From Spirochaetia bacterium (lineage in GTDB: Bacteria; Spirochaetota; Spirochaetia; Treponematales; Breznakiellaceae), in contig BNUY01000005.1 in assembly GCA_025997715.1 (NCBI GenBank), positions 1 through 42,132 of the forward strand: a stretch of 42,132 bases of DNA, read 5' to 3'. A program made the position numbers and the translations under genes. The notes beneath the pieces were generated by a model, which worked only from the letters and a program-made list of their open reading frames with translations, was not told where the DNA came from and made no database searches. Numbering within the stretch: the stretch's first letter is position 1; every line of letters begins with the position of its first letter. This document shows positions 1 to 7,364 of this stretch, one piece after another.

Positions 1-261
1 ATTGGCATTTTAAAACAACAAAACAAAAATACATCTCATCTTGAAATCAGGGGATACCTGTCGGCAAAAATTTTAGAATTAATCGTTCGTCTGTCAGTTT
101 CCCGCCGCACTGCCTTAACAAAAGCAGATGTGCTCCTACACGGACGTGGTTTTGCTAATGGTATTACATATGCCAGCCAGATTCAGCTGGGACTGATTCA
201 AAATATGGATTCTATCGAAAAAACAAGGCCACCGTATACGGATTCAGGATTACCTTTGTGA
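1..261 (+). CDS. C-terminal fragment of an unrecognised protein
   Basis: An open frame enters from the left edge and stops with TGA at 259-261, giving the last 86 residues of a protein whose start lies outside the window. I do not recognise the family. The segment is soluble-looking, with a helical stretch around SAKILELIVRLS and a Gly-rich turn HGRGFANG. Base composition is more AT-rich than the sugar and division operons downstream. The stop overlaps by four bases a GTG that opens the next frame. The neighbouring frames are all gene fragments, so this piece may also belong to decayed DNA; without the upstream part I cannot tell a live gene from a remnant. Confidence 0.4.
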   Translation: MGILKQQNKNTSHLEIRGYLSAKILELIVRLSVSRRTALTKADVLLHGRGFANGITYASQIQLGLIQNMDSIEKTRPPYTDSGLPL

Positions 262-551
262 CAGGTGCGGATTCAGAGACCCGGCGAGGGGTGGGGGTAT
301 TGTACGATCTGGGTTCAACCTACCTGGGGACACTGCCCTTTAGTCGGAAACACGAAACCGAAGCAGATGAGGTGGGGCTTATCTTAATGACCATTGCCGG
401 ATACAACAGTGAAGAATCAATTGCCTTTTGGACGCGGATGAGCGAAATGAGCGACAGCCAAGCTCCTGCATTTCTCAGCACCCACCCCTCGAACAAGCAG
501 CGGATCACTAATCTGCGTACGGCTATTTCCCATGCAAAGTGGGTCCGGTGA
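258..551 (+). pseudogene. truncated M48 (Ste24-like) metallopeptidase, C-terminal part
   Basis: The 97 residues match the C-terminal half of bacterial M48 peptidases (BepA/LoiP-type): LPFSRKHETEADEVG carries the third zinc ligand (Glu of the ExxxD motif), followed by GYNSEESIAFWTRM and the family-typical ending STHPSNKQRITNLR. The HExxH zinc motif and the N-terminal membrane or signal region that should precede it are absent, and upstream bases in this frame do not supply them. A full-length enzyme is about 250-300 residues, so this is a remnant that cannot be catalytic. The GTG at 258 is only where the frame becomes open, not a credible start. The 3' end overlaps the next fragment by 20 bases. 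Confidence 0.7.
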
Positions 552-912
552 AAGCAAAGGATCCGATGGGTCCGATAACCCCGGTGGAACGGAAACTAAC
601 GCGACACTTTCCTGCGGTACGCTCTATACATCTTCAATTTCGTACGCACCGCTAACATACACTTTTTCTGCAACATCGGGAACAAGCTACCAAATATATT
701 GGCGGGATTATAACCTTTACAATATTTTTGCTGAAATAAACGTTGCGGTTGGAAGCGGTTCGCCGGTAAATGTTACATCATCGAGGGAGACTTTTGGCGG
801 GCAATATTGTTTTTATCAAACCTATACGGCGACATCAACCGGAATCGTAACCATAAGGGTATCCATACAAAGTCTTGGACTCAATGGTACATTTTATATT
901 GGGTATAATTGA
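532..912 (+). pseudogene. beta-rich extracellular domain fragment
   Basis: This frame encodes 126 residues. They open with a low-complexity Gly/Ser/Asp linker (to about residue 22) and continue into an alternating hydrophobic, Tyr/Thr/Ser-rich segment (YTFSATSGTSYQIYW, later YTATSTGIVTIRVS). That pattern resembles the pre-peptidase-C or jelly-roll style domains attached to secreted spirochete proteins. There is no signal peptide, and the frame begins inside the M48 remnant. I read it as the C-terminal module of a surface protein whose front part has been lost. Two cysteines (about residues 28 and 92) could form a disulphide. The exact family is not recognised. Confidence 0.4.
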
Positions 913-1040
913 TAGCGTTTAAGGGCAATCCAATCACCAGCATTACCATCGGCGAATATCTTGAATGGTGGGGTGAAGACCTTACGCCCTCATCAATACC
1001 CTGCGTATGCCTTTGGCAATCATGGGGTAGAATTTCTTAA
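912..1040 (+). pseudogene. remnant of a BspA-like leucine-rich repeat
   Basis: Directly after the preceding stop, a frame reads AFKGNPITSITIGEY. This matches the repeating unit of BspA-type (LRR_5) surface proteins, whose repeats typically run AF-x-GN-x-LTSITIG. Only one partial unit is present, and the frame ends at TAA 1038-1040 with no start codon. These proteins are abundant in Treponema and recombine readily, so a stranded half-repeat fits the decayed character of 1-1040. Confidence 0.4.
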
Positions 1041-1068
1041 CGGAAAATTGGTACCTGGCATTATCGAC

Positions 1069-1161
1069 GAAACACACGAAAAAAAACATGAATGGGCAAT
1101 TCTTACCGCTTCTTTATCGGTCTTTTTTCGTGTGTTTCCTGTCTTTTTCGTGGGTTTTTCT
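1069..1161 (+). repeat. 9-nt-periodic intergenic inverted repeat
   Basis: The 16-base arm at 1069-1084 (GAAACACACGAAAAAA) is exactly complementary to 1123-1138, around a loop of 38 bases. The left arm has a 9-nt rhythm (ACGAAACAC, ACGAAAAAA), and the right side continues with another partial unit to about 1161. It is the first of four hairpins of the same design in this window (others at 14927, 30347 and 32644). Confidence 0.6.
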
Positions 1162-1201
1162 TCTTAATTCTTGATGTAAAATGAGAATTGCGGTTGCCGT
1201 G

Positions 1202-1430
1202 TTGCGCCACGTAAAAAACGAACCATGCGTAAGTCTAAGTCCTTACAGTACTTAGACTTAATCCGGCATTATTTGTGGCCCTTTTTGTGGCAAACAGAGG
1301 TTTCCAACTTCTTCCTGGCTATAGACTTAATGTTGGGGTAATTCGTTTTATTTTAAGGACTTACAGTGGTCTAGGTTAGATTTTTACATGGCGCATTCGT
1401 TTCCCCATGGTTAGATTTAACGTGGCGCAA
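1202..1430. repeat. imperfect terminal inverted repeats around 230 bp of non-coding DNA
   Basis: TTGCGCCACGT at 1202-1212 is the exact reverse complement of 1420-1430. The match extends inward with gaps to about 27 bases per side (CATGGTT is also shared). Inside there are further partial copies: TGGCGCA-TTCGTT near 1389-1402, and two CTTACAGT-containing segments near 1241 and 1364. No coding frame is visible. The structure could be a small non-autonomous element or the ruins of an IS end pair; no target-site duplication is obvious. Confidence 0.4.
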
Positions 1431-1438
1431 TTCGTTGC

Positions 1439-1467
1439 TTGACAAACGAGTACCCCTGCCTTATACT
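1439..1467 (+). promoter_or_regulatory. sigma70-type promoter for the first sugar operon
   Basis: TTGACA at 1439-1444, a 17-base spacer, and TATACT at 1462-1467: full consensus at -35 and five of six at -10, with ideal spacing. The predicted start point is about 1474. The next + strand gene is at 1779, so the transcript would carry a long leader. Confidence 0.7.
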
Positions 1468-1473
1468 AAAAAA

Positions 1474-1778
1474 CAAGGGAAAATAGTTCCCTGCAAGACC
1501 GGATAAAGGGGTAATCATATAATGCCGCAGGCGCTCGTAGGTTCTTATGCAGTGGTGAATTATCCCCCCCGGCACGTATTTCTTTATGACATAACAAGCA
1601 TAGCGCCTCTCTTTGGACGGAATAGGCGGCTCGCCCCTCGGCACGGAGCTTCCGCTTCCTGATGGGTATCCCGCAAATCGAACCCGGGGAGGGGTTTAAT
1701 CCGGCTGAGATGCCGACCGCCCGGTATAAAACCAGCGTTTCCGGGCAGATAAGGAGCAGGGCGGTTTGAAGGAAGGCT
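1474..1778 (+). promoter_or_regulatory. long 5' leader, possibly structured
   Basis: About 305 bases lie between the predicted start point and the first gene, without a convincing coding frame on either strand. The transcript would begin with a small hairpin (GGGAA 1477-1481 pairing with TTCCC 1487-1491) and later contains GC-rich segments able to pair. Parts resemble riboswitch cores: GGCTGAGATG near 1702 with ACCAGCG near 1730 recalls the TPP aptamer, and TAGGTTC...GGTGAATTATCC near 1537-1565 recalls the cobalamin aptamer. Neither is complete, so no class is assigned. Confidence 0.35.
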
Positions 1779-2780
1779 ATGACATCAACTGAACGGGTAT
1801 ACAACCGGCTTGCGGGCAAACCGGTAGATAAGATCCCCAACCTGAATATTTTTATGTTCATTGTCGCCCGGGAAGCGGGAGCGACCTACCGCCGGTTTGT
1901 TCAGGATTACCGGAAACTCGTCGAGGGAAATCTGATCTGCGCCGAGAAATACGGGATAGATTGTGTCGGTGTTATCTCCGATCCCATGCGGGAAGCTTCG
2001 GCTTTTGGCGTTGATACGGTATTTCCCGAAGACGGTGTCCCCTACGCAAAAACTCCCCTGGTTACCGGAGAGTTTGATCTGTCTGTATTACAGCGTTTTG
2101 ATCCAATGGAAAGCAAACAAACCTTGGATCGGATCAAGGGCTGTGAACTCCTGCGGCAGAAGGTGGGGAAGGATTATCCGGTAATCGGCTGGGTAGAAGG
2201 ATGTATTGCCGAGGCTGCGGATCTGCGGGGACTTAACCATCTTCTGGAAGATCTGGCCATGGAGGAAGATTATTTGCCGGAATTTTTTGATATCATTGCC
2301 GAACAGCAGAAGCGCTTTGCAAAAGCCCAAATTGATGCTGGGGCGGATTTTATTGGCGTGGGAAATGCCGCCGCCTCCCTTATCGGGCCCCGGTTGTACG
2401 AGAAGTACGGCCTTCCCTGGGATAAGGCCACGGTGGATTATATCCATTCCTGCGGGGCAAAGGTAAAGCTCCATATCTGCGGAAATATCACCCCCCTCCT
2501 GGGATTACTTACTCAGGTGGAACCGGATATTATAGACATCGACTGGATGGTGGATTTTAAGCAGGCGGTGGATATCTTTCGGGCTACGAAAACTGCGGTG
2601 AGCGGCAATGTCGATCCCTCGGCGGTGATGCTCCAGGGAACGCCCCAATTCGTGGAGGAGAAAATTCGCCATTGCATCAGCGTTGCTGCGGATAATACCT
2701 GTATTGCCGCAGGCTGCGAGGTCCCCGCCGCCACCCCGGATGAAAATCTTTTGGTTATGGACCGGCTGTTGTATGTATAG
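1779..2780 (+). CDS. URO-D/MtaA-family protein (uroporphyrinogen decarboxylase fold)
   Basis: The 333-residue product has the TIM-barrel architecture of the uroporphyrinogen decarboxylase superfamily. The MtaA/CmuA branch is indicated by a thiol zinc-site pattern: H232-x-C234 in KLHICGNI and C313 in AAGCEVPAATPDEN. That branch transfers methyl groups from corrinoid proteins; true HemE has no such zinc site. No corrinoid protein or haem gene is nearby, so the substrate is unknown. Proteins of this group occur in many carbohydrate operons without an assigned role. Start: ATG 1779 with GAAGGA 5 bases upstream. It is the first gene of the operon and is followed after 20 bases by the PIG-L gene. 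Confidence 0.8.
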   Translation: MTSTERVYNRLAGKPVDKIPNLNIFMFIVAREAGATYRRFVQDYRKLVEGNLICAEKYGIDCVGVISDPMREASAFGVDTVFPEDGVPYAKTPLVTGEFDLSVLQRFDPMESKQTLDRIKGCELLRQKVGKDYPVIGWVEGCIAEAADLRGLNHLLEDLAMEEDYLPEFFDIIAEQQKRFAKAQIDAGADFIGVGNAAASLIGPRLYEKYGLPWDKATVDYIHSCGAKVKLHICGNITPLLGLLTQVEPDIIDIDWMVDFKQAVDIFRATKTAVSGNVDPSAVMLQGTPQFVEEKIRHCISVAADNTCIAAGCEVPAATPDENLLVMDRLLYV

Positions 2781-2800
2781 GCGGGCAAGGAGGAGCTGAC

Positions 2801-3505
2801 ATGAATATTTTAGGGATAGGCTGTCACCCCGATGATTTAGAAATCGGCTGCGGCGGTACCCTGGCCAGATATGCCAAAGAGGGGCATAAGGTTTTTATGT
2901 GCCATATTGCCAACGGAAACATGGGGCACAAGGAAATCGAGCCCGATGACTTAAACCGTATCCGTACCAGGGAGGCGGAAAATGCCGCCAGGGTATTGGG
3001 GGCGGAAGCAATTTCCCTTGATATAGATGACGCCTATGTGGAGGCCTCCGATAAAACAGCGCGGAATAAATTAGCTGAAGTGGTGCGGTACACAAAGGCG
3101 GATGTCATCATAACCCATAATCCCTATGACTATATGCGGGATCATGAACAGGCCGGCGCCCTTGGCTCTGACGCTTCGTTTATCGCCACGCTCCCCCATC
3201 TGATAACCGGCTCCCGGTATACCTCAAATTTTCCGCCGGTATTTTTTATGGACACCCTGGCGGGGATACATTTTATTCCCACGGAATATGTCAATATTAC
3301 TGATGTGATAGAGCAGAAACTTGAAGCGGTTAATTGTCATGCGAGCCAGGTGGTCTGGATGAAGGAGCACGACGGCATAGATTTTTTGGATTTTGTCAGG
3401 ACCTGCAATAAATACCGGGGACTGCAATCCAACTGTACCTATGCCGAAGGGTTCAGGCAGTATGCGGCGTGGCCCCGTTTCGTGACCACACGGTTATTAC
3501 CATAG
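2801..3505 (+). CDS. PIG-L/LmbE-family zinc deacetylase
   Basis: The 234-residue protein carries the family signature HPDDLE at residues 9-14 (His9 and Asp12 as zinc ligands, Asp11 as general base) and a later His in DYMRDHEQAG (His115) as the third ligand. Known members remove the N-acetyl group from GlcNAc-phosphatidylinositol, GlcNAc-inositol (MshB), GlcNAc-malate (BshB) or chitobiose. There is no signal peptide, so it acts in the cytoplasm. The ATG follows AAGGAGG. Next to a NagB-like gene and sugar importers, it most likely deacetylates an imported amino-sugar derivative; the substrate is not shown by the sequence. Confidence 0.85.
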   Translation: MNILGIGCHPDDLEIGCGGTLARYAKEGHKVFMCHIANGNMGHKEIEPDDLNRIRTREAENAARVLGAEAISLDIDDAYVEASDKTARNKLAEVVRYTKADVIITHNPYDYMRDHEQAGALGSDASFIATLPHLITGSRYTSNFPPVFFMDTLAGIHFIPTEYVNITDVIEQKLEAVNCHASQVVWMKEHDGIDFLDFVRTCNKYRGLQSNCTYAEGFRQYAAWPRFVTTRLLP

Positions 3506-3516
3506 GAGGATAGGAC

Positions 3517-4467
3517 ATGAATCTTATTTCTACATTGAAGGGTTCCAATCTGGAACATTTTTTCCCCAGGGGCTGGGATCTGGAAAAGCTTGATCAATGC
3601 TGTTCCCATAAGAGCGGTGAAGTATTTGATCCCCAAAGCCATTGGCATAAGGGTTTTGCGCCCGTGGCCTGCGATGATGATACGGTCTTTGCTTTCATGA
3701 TGGGGCACGAGATAGCCCTGACCATTAAACAGGCCCGGGATGCGGGAAAAAAACTTGCCGTCATATGGCCCGTGGGACCCATGGGTATGTATCGCTGGGT
3801 GGTTTATTTACTCAAAGAGTGGAATGTGGGCTGCGATCATGTGTACGGGTTTAATATGGATGAATGGAGCGATTCCACCGGGAAAACCTTGCCGCCAACG
3901 GATAAGGGGTCCTTTCAGTATTCCATGGAAAACGCTTTTTACGGCCCCCTGGGGAAACTGACCATACCGGAGAAGCAGCGCAACTTTGCTACCAAGGATA
4001 ACTTGCCCCAATACGGAGAGAAGATTGCAAAACTCAAGGCCGAAGGAGCGCTGTTAGTAACGGTGTTCGGAATCGGAAGGGTGTTTCACGTCGCCTTTTG
4101 GGAACCCCACTTTGCGGAGGAATACAAAAGCCTTGATGAATGGAAGAAACCGACCCACCGTCTGGGAGCAAAACTGCACCCCTTAACGATAGAACAAAAT
4201 GCCCTGACCAGCTTTCGATCCAGAACCACCCTGGTTCCCTGTTTTGCGAATACCATCGGCCCCGGCCTGTTCCTTCAATCCGACAAGATAATCGGCGGCG
4301 CAGACGGGGCATACAGCAGGGGCTTTATGTGGCAGGGCATGTCACTTTGGGTGGCGCTGCGGTACGGGCCGGACATGTGGGTGCCGGCAAGTTTTATGCC
4401 CACCTTACCGGGGAAGCTTTTCTTTATTCAGGATTTGGCCGGTCCCTTGGAAGCGGATGTAAATTAG
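3517..4467 (+). CDS. divergent glucosamine-6-phosphate deaminase (NagB)-family protein
   Basis: The 316-residue product aligns with NagB by two landmarks: GFNMDEW (D115-E116, the position of E. coli Asp72) and [13 protein letters not shown] (H191 and E196, matching His143 and Glu148). The partner Asp141 of NagB is Val189 here, and the phosphate-binding TG(S/G)TP loop is replaced by VGPMGMY at about 86-92. The family isomerises and deaminates GlcN-6-P; these changes suggest another, perhaps unphosphorylated, substrate. It is longer than NagB (about 266 residues). The start has AGGAGG in place, 11 bases after the PIG-L stop. Confidence 0.75.
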   Translation: MNLISTLKGSNLEHFFPRGWDLEKLDQCCSHKSGEVFDPQSHWHKGFAPVACDDDTVFAFMMGHEIALTIKQARDAGKKLAVIWPVGPMGMYRWVVYLLKEWNVGCDHVYGFNMDEWSDSTGKTLPPTDKGSFQYSMENAFYGPLGKLTIPEKQRNFATKDNLPQYGEKIAKLKAEGALLVTVFGIGRVFHVAFWEPHFAEEYKSLDEWKKPTHRLGAKLHPLTIEQNALTSFRSRTTLVPCFANTIGPGLFLQSDKIIGGADGAYSRGFMWQGMSLWVALRYGPDMWVPASFMPTLPGKLFFIQDLAGPLEADVN

Positions 4468-4477
4468 GAGGATGAAC

Positions 4478-5326
4478 ATGAAAAAAGGGATTAGCATTTG
4501 GTCCTTTGCAACGAATACACTCAGGGAAGCCTTTGCATTGGCGAAAAAGGCCGGCTTTGACGGTGTGGAAGTTGCCCTGGCGGAGGATGGGGAAATCAAT
4601 CTTGATACCAGTGTTAAGGATTTGAATCAGATAAAACAAACTGCGGCCGACGCAGGGATAGCATTGTATAGTGTGGCAAGCGGGCTTTACTGGAAATATT
4701 CACTCACCTCGGATAATGTGAAGCATGTTGAAAAAGCAAAGTCTATTGTAAAAAAACAGTTGGAAACCGCAGAAGTTTTAGGGTGCGATACCATACTGGT
4801 TATTCCCGGTGCGGTAAGTGTCATTTTTGCTCCCGAGCTCGGTATTGTACCCTATGATGATGCGTATAAACGTTCATTTGATGCTTTAAAAGAGCTGGCC
4901 CCCTATGCAGAAAAATCAAAGGTAACCATTGGACTTGAAAATGTATGGAATAACTTTTTGCTTTCACCTTTGGAAATGAAGAATTTTATCGATTCGATTG
5001 GAAGCAACTATGTAAAAAGTTATTTTGATGTGGGAAATGTACTTTATAGCGGCTTCCCTGAGCAATGGATCAAGATCCTTGGGGAACGGATTGCAAAGGT
5101 TCATTTTAAGGATTATCGGAATGGAGTTGCCGGGTTAAATGCCTTTGTTGATCTATTGGCCGGGGATGTGGATTGGGCGGCGGTTATGGCTGCATTTAAA
5201 AGTATTGGGTATGACGGATGGGTGACCGGTGAGATGTTACCCCCGTATAAACAATTTCCGGCGACTATCATTTATAATACATCCAATGCGATGGATAAAA
5301 TTTTGGGGAGGAAACAGGGATGGTAA
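4478..5326 (+). CDS. sugar phosphate isomerase/epimerase-type TIM barrel
   Basis: The 282 residues form an AP-endonuclease-2/xylose-isomerase-like barrel. The metal-site residues can be followed: E154 (IGLENVWN), D184 (SYFDVGN), H209 (KVHFKDY) and E252 (TGEMLPPY). The family includes hexulose-6-phosphate epimerases, inosose isomerase/dehydratase (IolI/IolE) and lyases acting on 3-keto-glycosides. I choose ATG 4478 because AGGAGG at 4466-4471 is 6 bases before it; the ATG at 4472 touches that site. The 3' end overlaps the next gene by 7 bases, so translation is probably coupled. Its place next to two Gfo/Idh/MocA genes is typical of oxidation-then-rearrangement sugar pathways. Confidence 0.8.
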   Translation: MKKGISIWSFATNTLREAFALAKKAGFDGVEVALAEDGEINLDTSVKDLNQIKQTAADAGIALYSVASGLYWKYSLTSDNVKHVEKAKSIVKKQLETAEVLGCDTILVIPGAVSVIFAPELGIVPYDDAYKRSFDALKELAPYAEKSKVTIGLENVWNNFLLSPLEMKNFIDSIGSNYVKSYFDVGNVLYSGFPEQWIKILGERIAKVHFKDYRNGVAGLNAFVDLLAGDVDWAAVMAAFKSIGYDGWVTGEMLPPYKQFPATIIYNTSNAMDKILGRKQGW

Positions 5327-6315
5327 GCATAGGACTCATTGGCGCCGGATTTATGGGCAGTACCCATTTAGCGGCCTATGAACAATTGCAAAAGGACGGT
5401 AAATTCAAAGTAGCCGCGATTGCAGATTTGGATAAGGGGCAGGCTGAAAAATTCGCTGCCTCCTTAGGTGCCAAAATTTATGGAAGCGGTGATGAATTAT
5501 TAAAAACCGCTGATATAAATACGGTGGATATTTGTTTACCGACCTTCCTTCATTATGAATATGCGGTGAAGGCGATAGAAAAGGGCTATAATGTATTTGT
5601 GGAAAAGCCCCTTTGCCTTACCGCAAAACAGGCGGATGATCTCGCTGCCCTGGCCGGGAAAAAAGGGGTAATTGCCATGGTCGGGCAATGCATCCGTTTT
5701 TGGGATGAATATGTTTGGCTGAAGAATTTAATAGATAAAAAAGCATATGGCAGCATAGTATCCGCTCACTTTTCCCGCCGGAGTCCGGCTCCCACCTGGG
5801 GATGGGATGGTTGGCTCACCGATCCAGAGCGGAGCGGCGGCGCCGCCCTGGATTTACATGTTCATGACAGTGATTTTATTTTGTACCTATTCGGCAAACC
5901 GGATACTGTTAAATCGGTCGTCAATAAATCCGGTGAGAAATACAGCTATATCTTCACCATATGTGACTATAAAAACTTTATCGTTACCAGTGAGGGGACA
6001 TGGAATCTGCCGGTCAGTTATCCTTTTGAAATGTATTACCGGTTTGTGTTTGAAAAAGCAACCGTTGAATTTTCAAGCCAAACCGGGGTGAAAATTTTTG
6101 AGGGTGATAAGACCATTGTTCCGGAAATTGAAAAGGCCTGTGTCGTTCAAAACGATAATCTTGGGGGAAACATTTCCAGTTTAGGCGGTTATTATAACGA
6201 GCTTCAATATTTTGTTACCTGTCTGTCTGAAAATAAAAAGGCCGACCGGGCCAATTTAAGGAACGGCGCCGATGCGGTACATTTTGTTGAACGGGAAAAG
6301 GAGTCGATATTGTGA
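5320..6315 (+). CDS. Gfo/Idh/MocA-family oxidoreductase (first copy)
   Basis: The 331-residue dehydrogenase has an N-terminal Rossmann domain (IGLIGAGFMGS, residues 4-14), the diagnostic EKP at 95-97 (catalytic Lys96) and the C-terminal domain motif SGGAALDLHVHDSD, whose D178 and H182 sit at the substrate site. Relatives oxidise inositols, glucose-fructose or glycosides with NAD(P). It overlaps the upstream TIM-barrel gene by 7 bases and the downstream paralogue by one base. The two paralogues clearly differ in sequence and probably act on different intermediates. Confidence 0.85.
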   Translation: MVSIGLIGAGFMGSTHLAAYEQLQKDGKFKVAAIADLDKGQAEKFAASLGAKIYGSGDELLKTADINTVDICLPTFLHYEYAVKAIEKGYNVFVEKPLCLTAKQADDLAALAGKKGVIAMVGQCIRFWDEYVWLKNLIDKKAYGSIVSAHFSRRSPAPTWGWDGWLTDPERSGGAALDLHVHDSDFILYLFGKPDTVKSVVNKSGEKYSYIFTICDYKNFIVTSEGTWNLPVSYPFEMYYRFVFEKATVEFSSQTGVKIFEGDKTIVPEIEKACVVQNDNLGGNISSLGGYYNELQYFVTCLSENKKADRANLRNGADAVHFVEREKESIL

Positions 6316-7364
6316 TGGATACACTGAGAATCGGCATTGTCGGATTAGGGAGTATTCTACCCATGCATCTCACTCCGATAGTGCATTTTCAGGATAGTGA
6401 ACTGGTATGTGTCTGCGATATAAAACCGGACAGGGTCAAGGCCATAGAAACCAAATATCACGTAAAGGGTTATGTGGATTATAAAGAAATGATCCAAAAC
6501 GAAAGGATTGATGCGGTGCATGTTTGTGTTCCCCACTATATGCATCCCATCATAACGAACTATGCCCTGACAAAGGGGGTACATGTACTTTCCGAAAAAC
6601 CCATGAGCATCAATTACGAAGACGGCGAAAAAAATGTACTGCTCGCGAAGGAAATGAACCTGCAGTATGGGGTGATATTTCAATGCCGGTATAATACCGC
6701 CTCTCAATTGGTAAAAAAGTATCTTGATAATGGGGCGCTGGGAAAGGTCTTGTCCGCACGGGTAGTGTTAACCTGGGATAAACCGGATAGTTATTATGTC
6801 CTGTCGGACTGGAAGGGTACCTGGGATAAAGAAGGCGGGGGGGTCGTTATTGATCAGGCAATTCATTCGCTGGATCTTGCAAACTGGTTTATAAACGACG
6901 AAATTGAAAGCGTTCAGGCTAATTTGTCAAACCGTAATCATAAAATCATGGAAGTAGATGACAGCGGAGAAGGGTTTGTCAAATATAAGCATGGTTCTAC
7001 CCTTGGTTTCTGGGCAATGAATAACTATAGTTGTGACGAGCCAATAGAAATACGGCTGAATTGCGAAAAGGGAAAAGCGGTTCTTTCATACGAAAAGGCG
7101 GAGATAACCCTGAATACCGGAGAAGTAATTTCTGCGGTTCAGCAAATTGATCCTGATATCAATTATGAGGGCGGGAAAGATTATTGGGGGTTTCAACATA
7201 TAAAGCAAATCAGGCAATTTTATGACAGCGTTAAAGCGGGCCTTGAGCCGGAAATAAGCGGCAGGGAAGCCCTGAAGATACAAAAACTTATTTGCGCTAT
7301 TTATGAAAGCAGCCGGACAAAGCGGATTGTTGACCTGGGCAGCCGGGAAGGGAAGGTAAAATGA
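6315..7364 (+). CDS. Gfo/Idh/MocA-family oxidoreductase (second copy)
   Basis: The 349 residues begin with the nucleotide-binding fold (RIGIVGLGSILPMH), have EKPMSI at 94-99 with the catalytic Lys, and then EGGGVVIDQAIHSLDLANW in the substrate domain, the standard G-G-G-x(3)-D-x(2)-IH-x(2)-D pattern. I use ATG 6315, which overlaps the preceding TGA (TGATG). A GTG at 6312 is an alternative. The 3' end overlaps the permease gene as ATGA. It is a likely sugar or inositol dehydrogenase, or the reductase that closes a redox-neutral cycle with the first copy. Confidence 0.85.
   Translation: MDTLRIGIVGLGSILPMHLTPIVHFQDSELVCVCDIKPDRVKAIETKYHVKGYVDYKEMIQNERIDAVHVCVPHYMHPIITNYALTKGVHVLSEKPMSINYEDGEKNVLLAKEMNLQYGVIFQCRYNTASQLVKKYLDNGALGKVLSARVVLTWDKPDSYYVLSDWKGTWDKEGGGVVIDQAIHSLDLANWFINDEIESVQANLSNRNHKIMEVDDSGEGFVKYKHGSTLGFWAMNNYSCDEPIEIRLNCEKGKAVLSYEKAEITLNTGEVISAVQQIDPDINYEGGKDYWGFQHIKQIRQFYDSVKAGLEPEISGREALKIQKLICAIYESSRTKRIVDLGSREGKVK

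Noticed and set aside
961..1167. 68-residue frame starting with TTG
   Set aside because: It has no ribosome-binding site, and its second half is translated hairpin repeat (1069-1138).
1675..1700. tRNA T-arm-like segment (ATCGAACCCGGG)
   Set aside because: No matching acceptor stem, anticodon arm or CCA could be laid out on either strand.
1417..1861. Minus-strand frames of 75 and 131 residues in the leader region
   Set aside because: No ribosome-binding site, no recognisable motif, and they run against the promoter and first gene.
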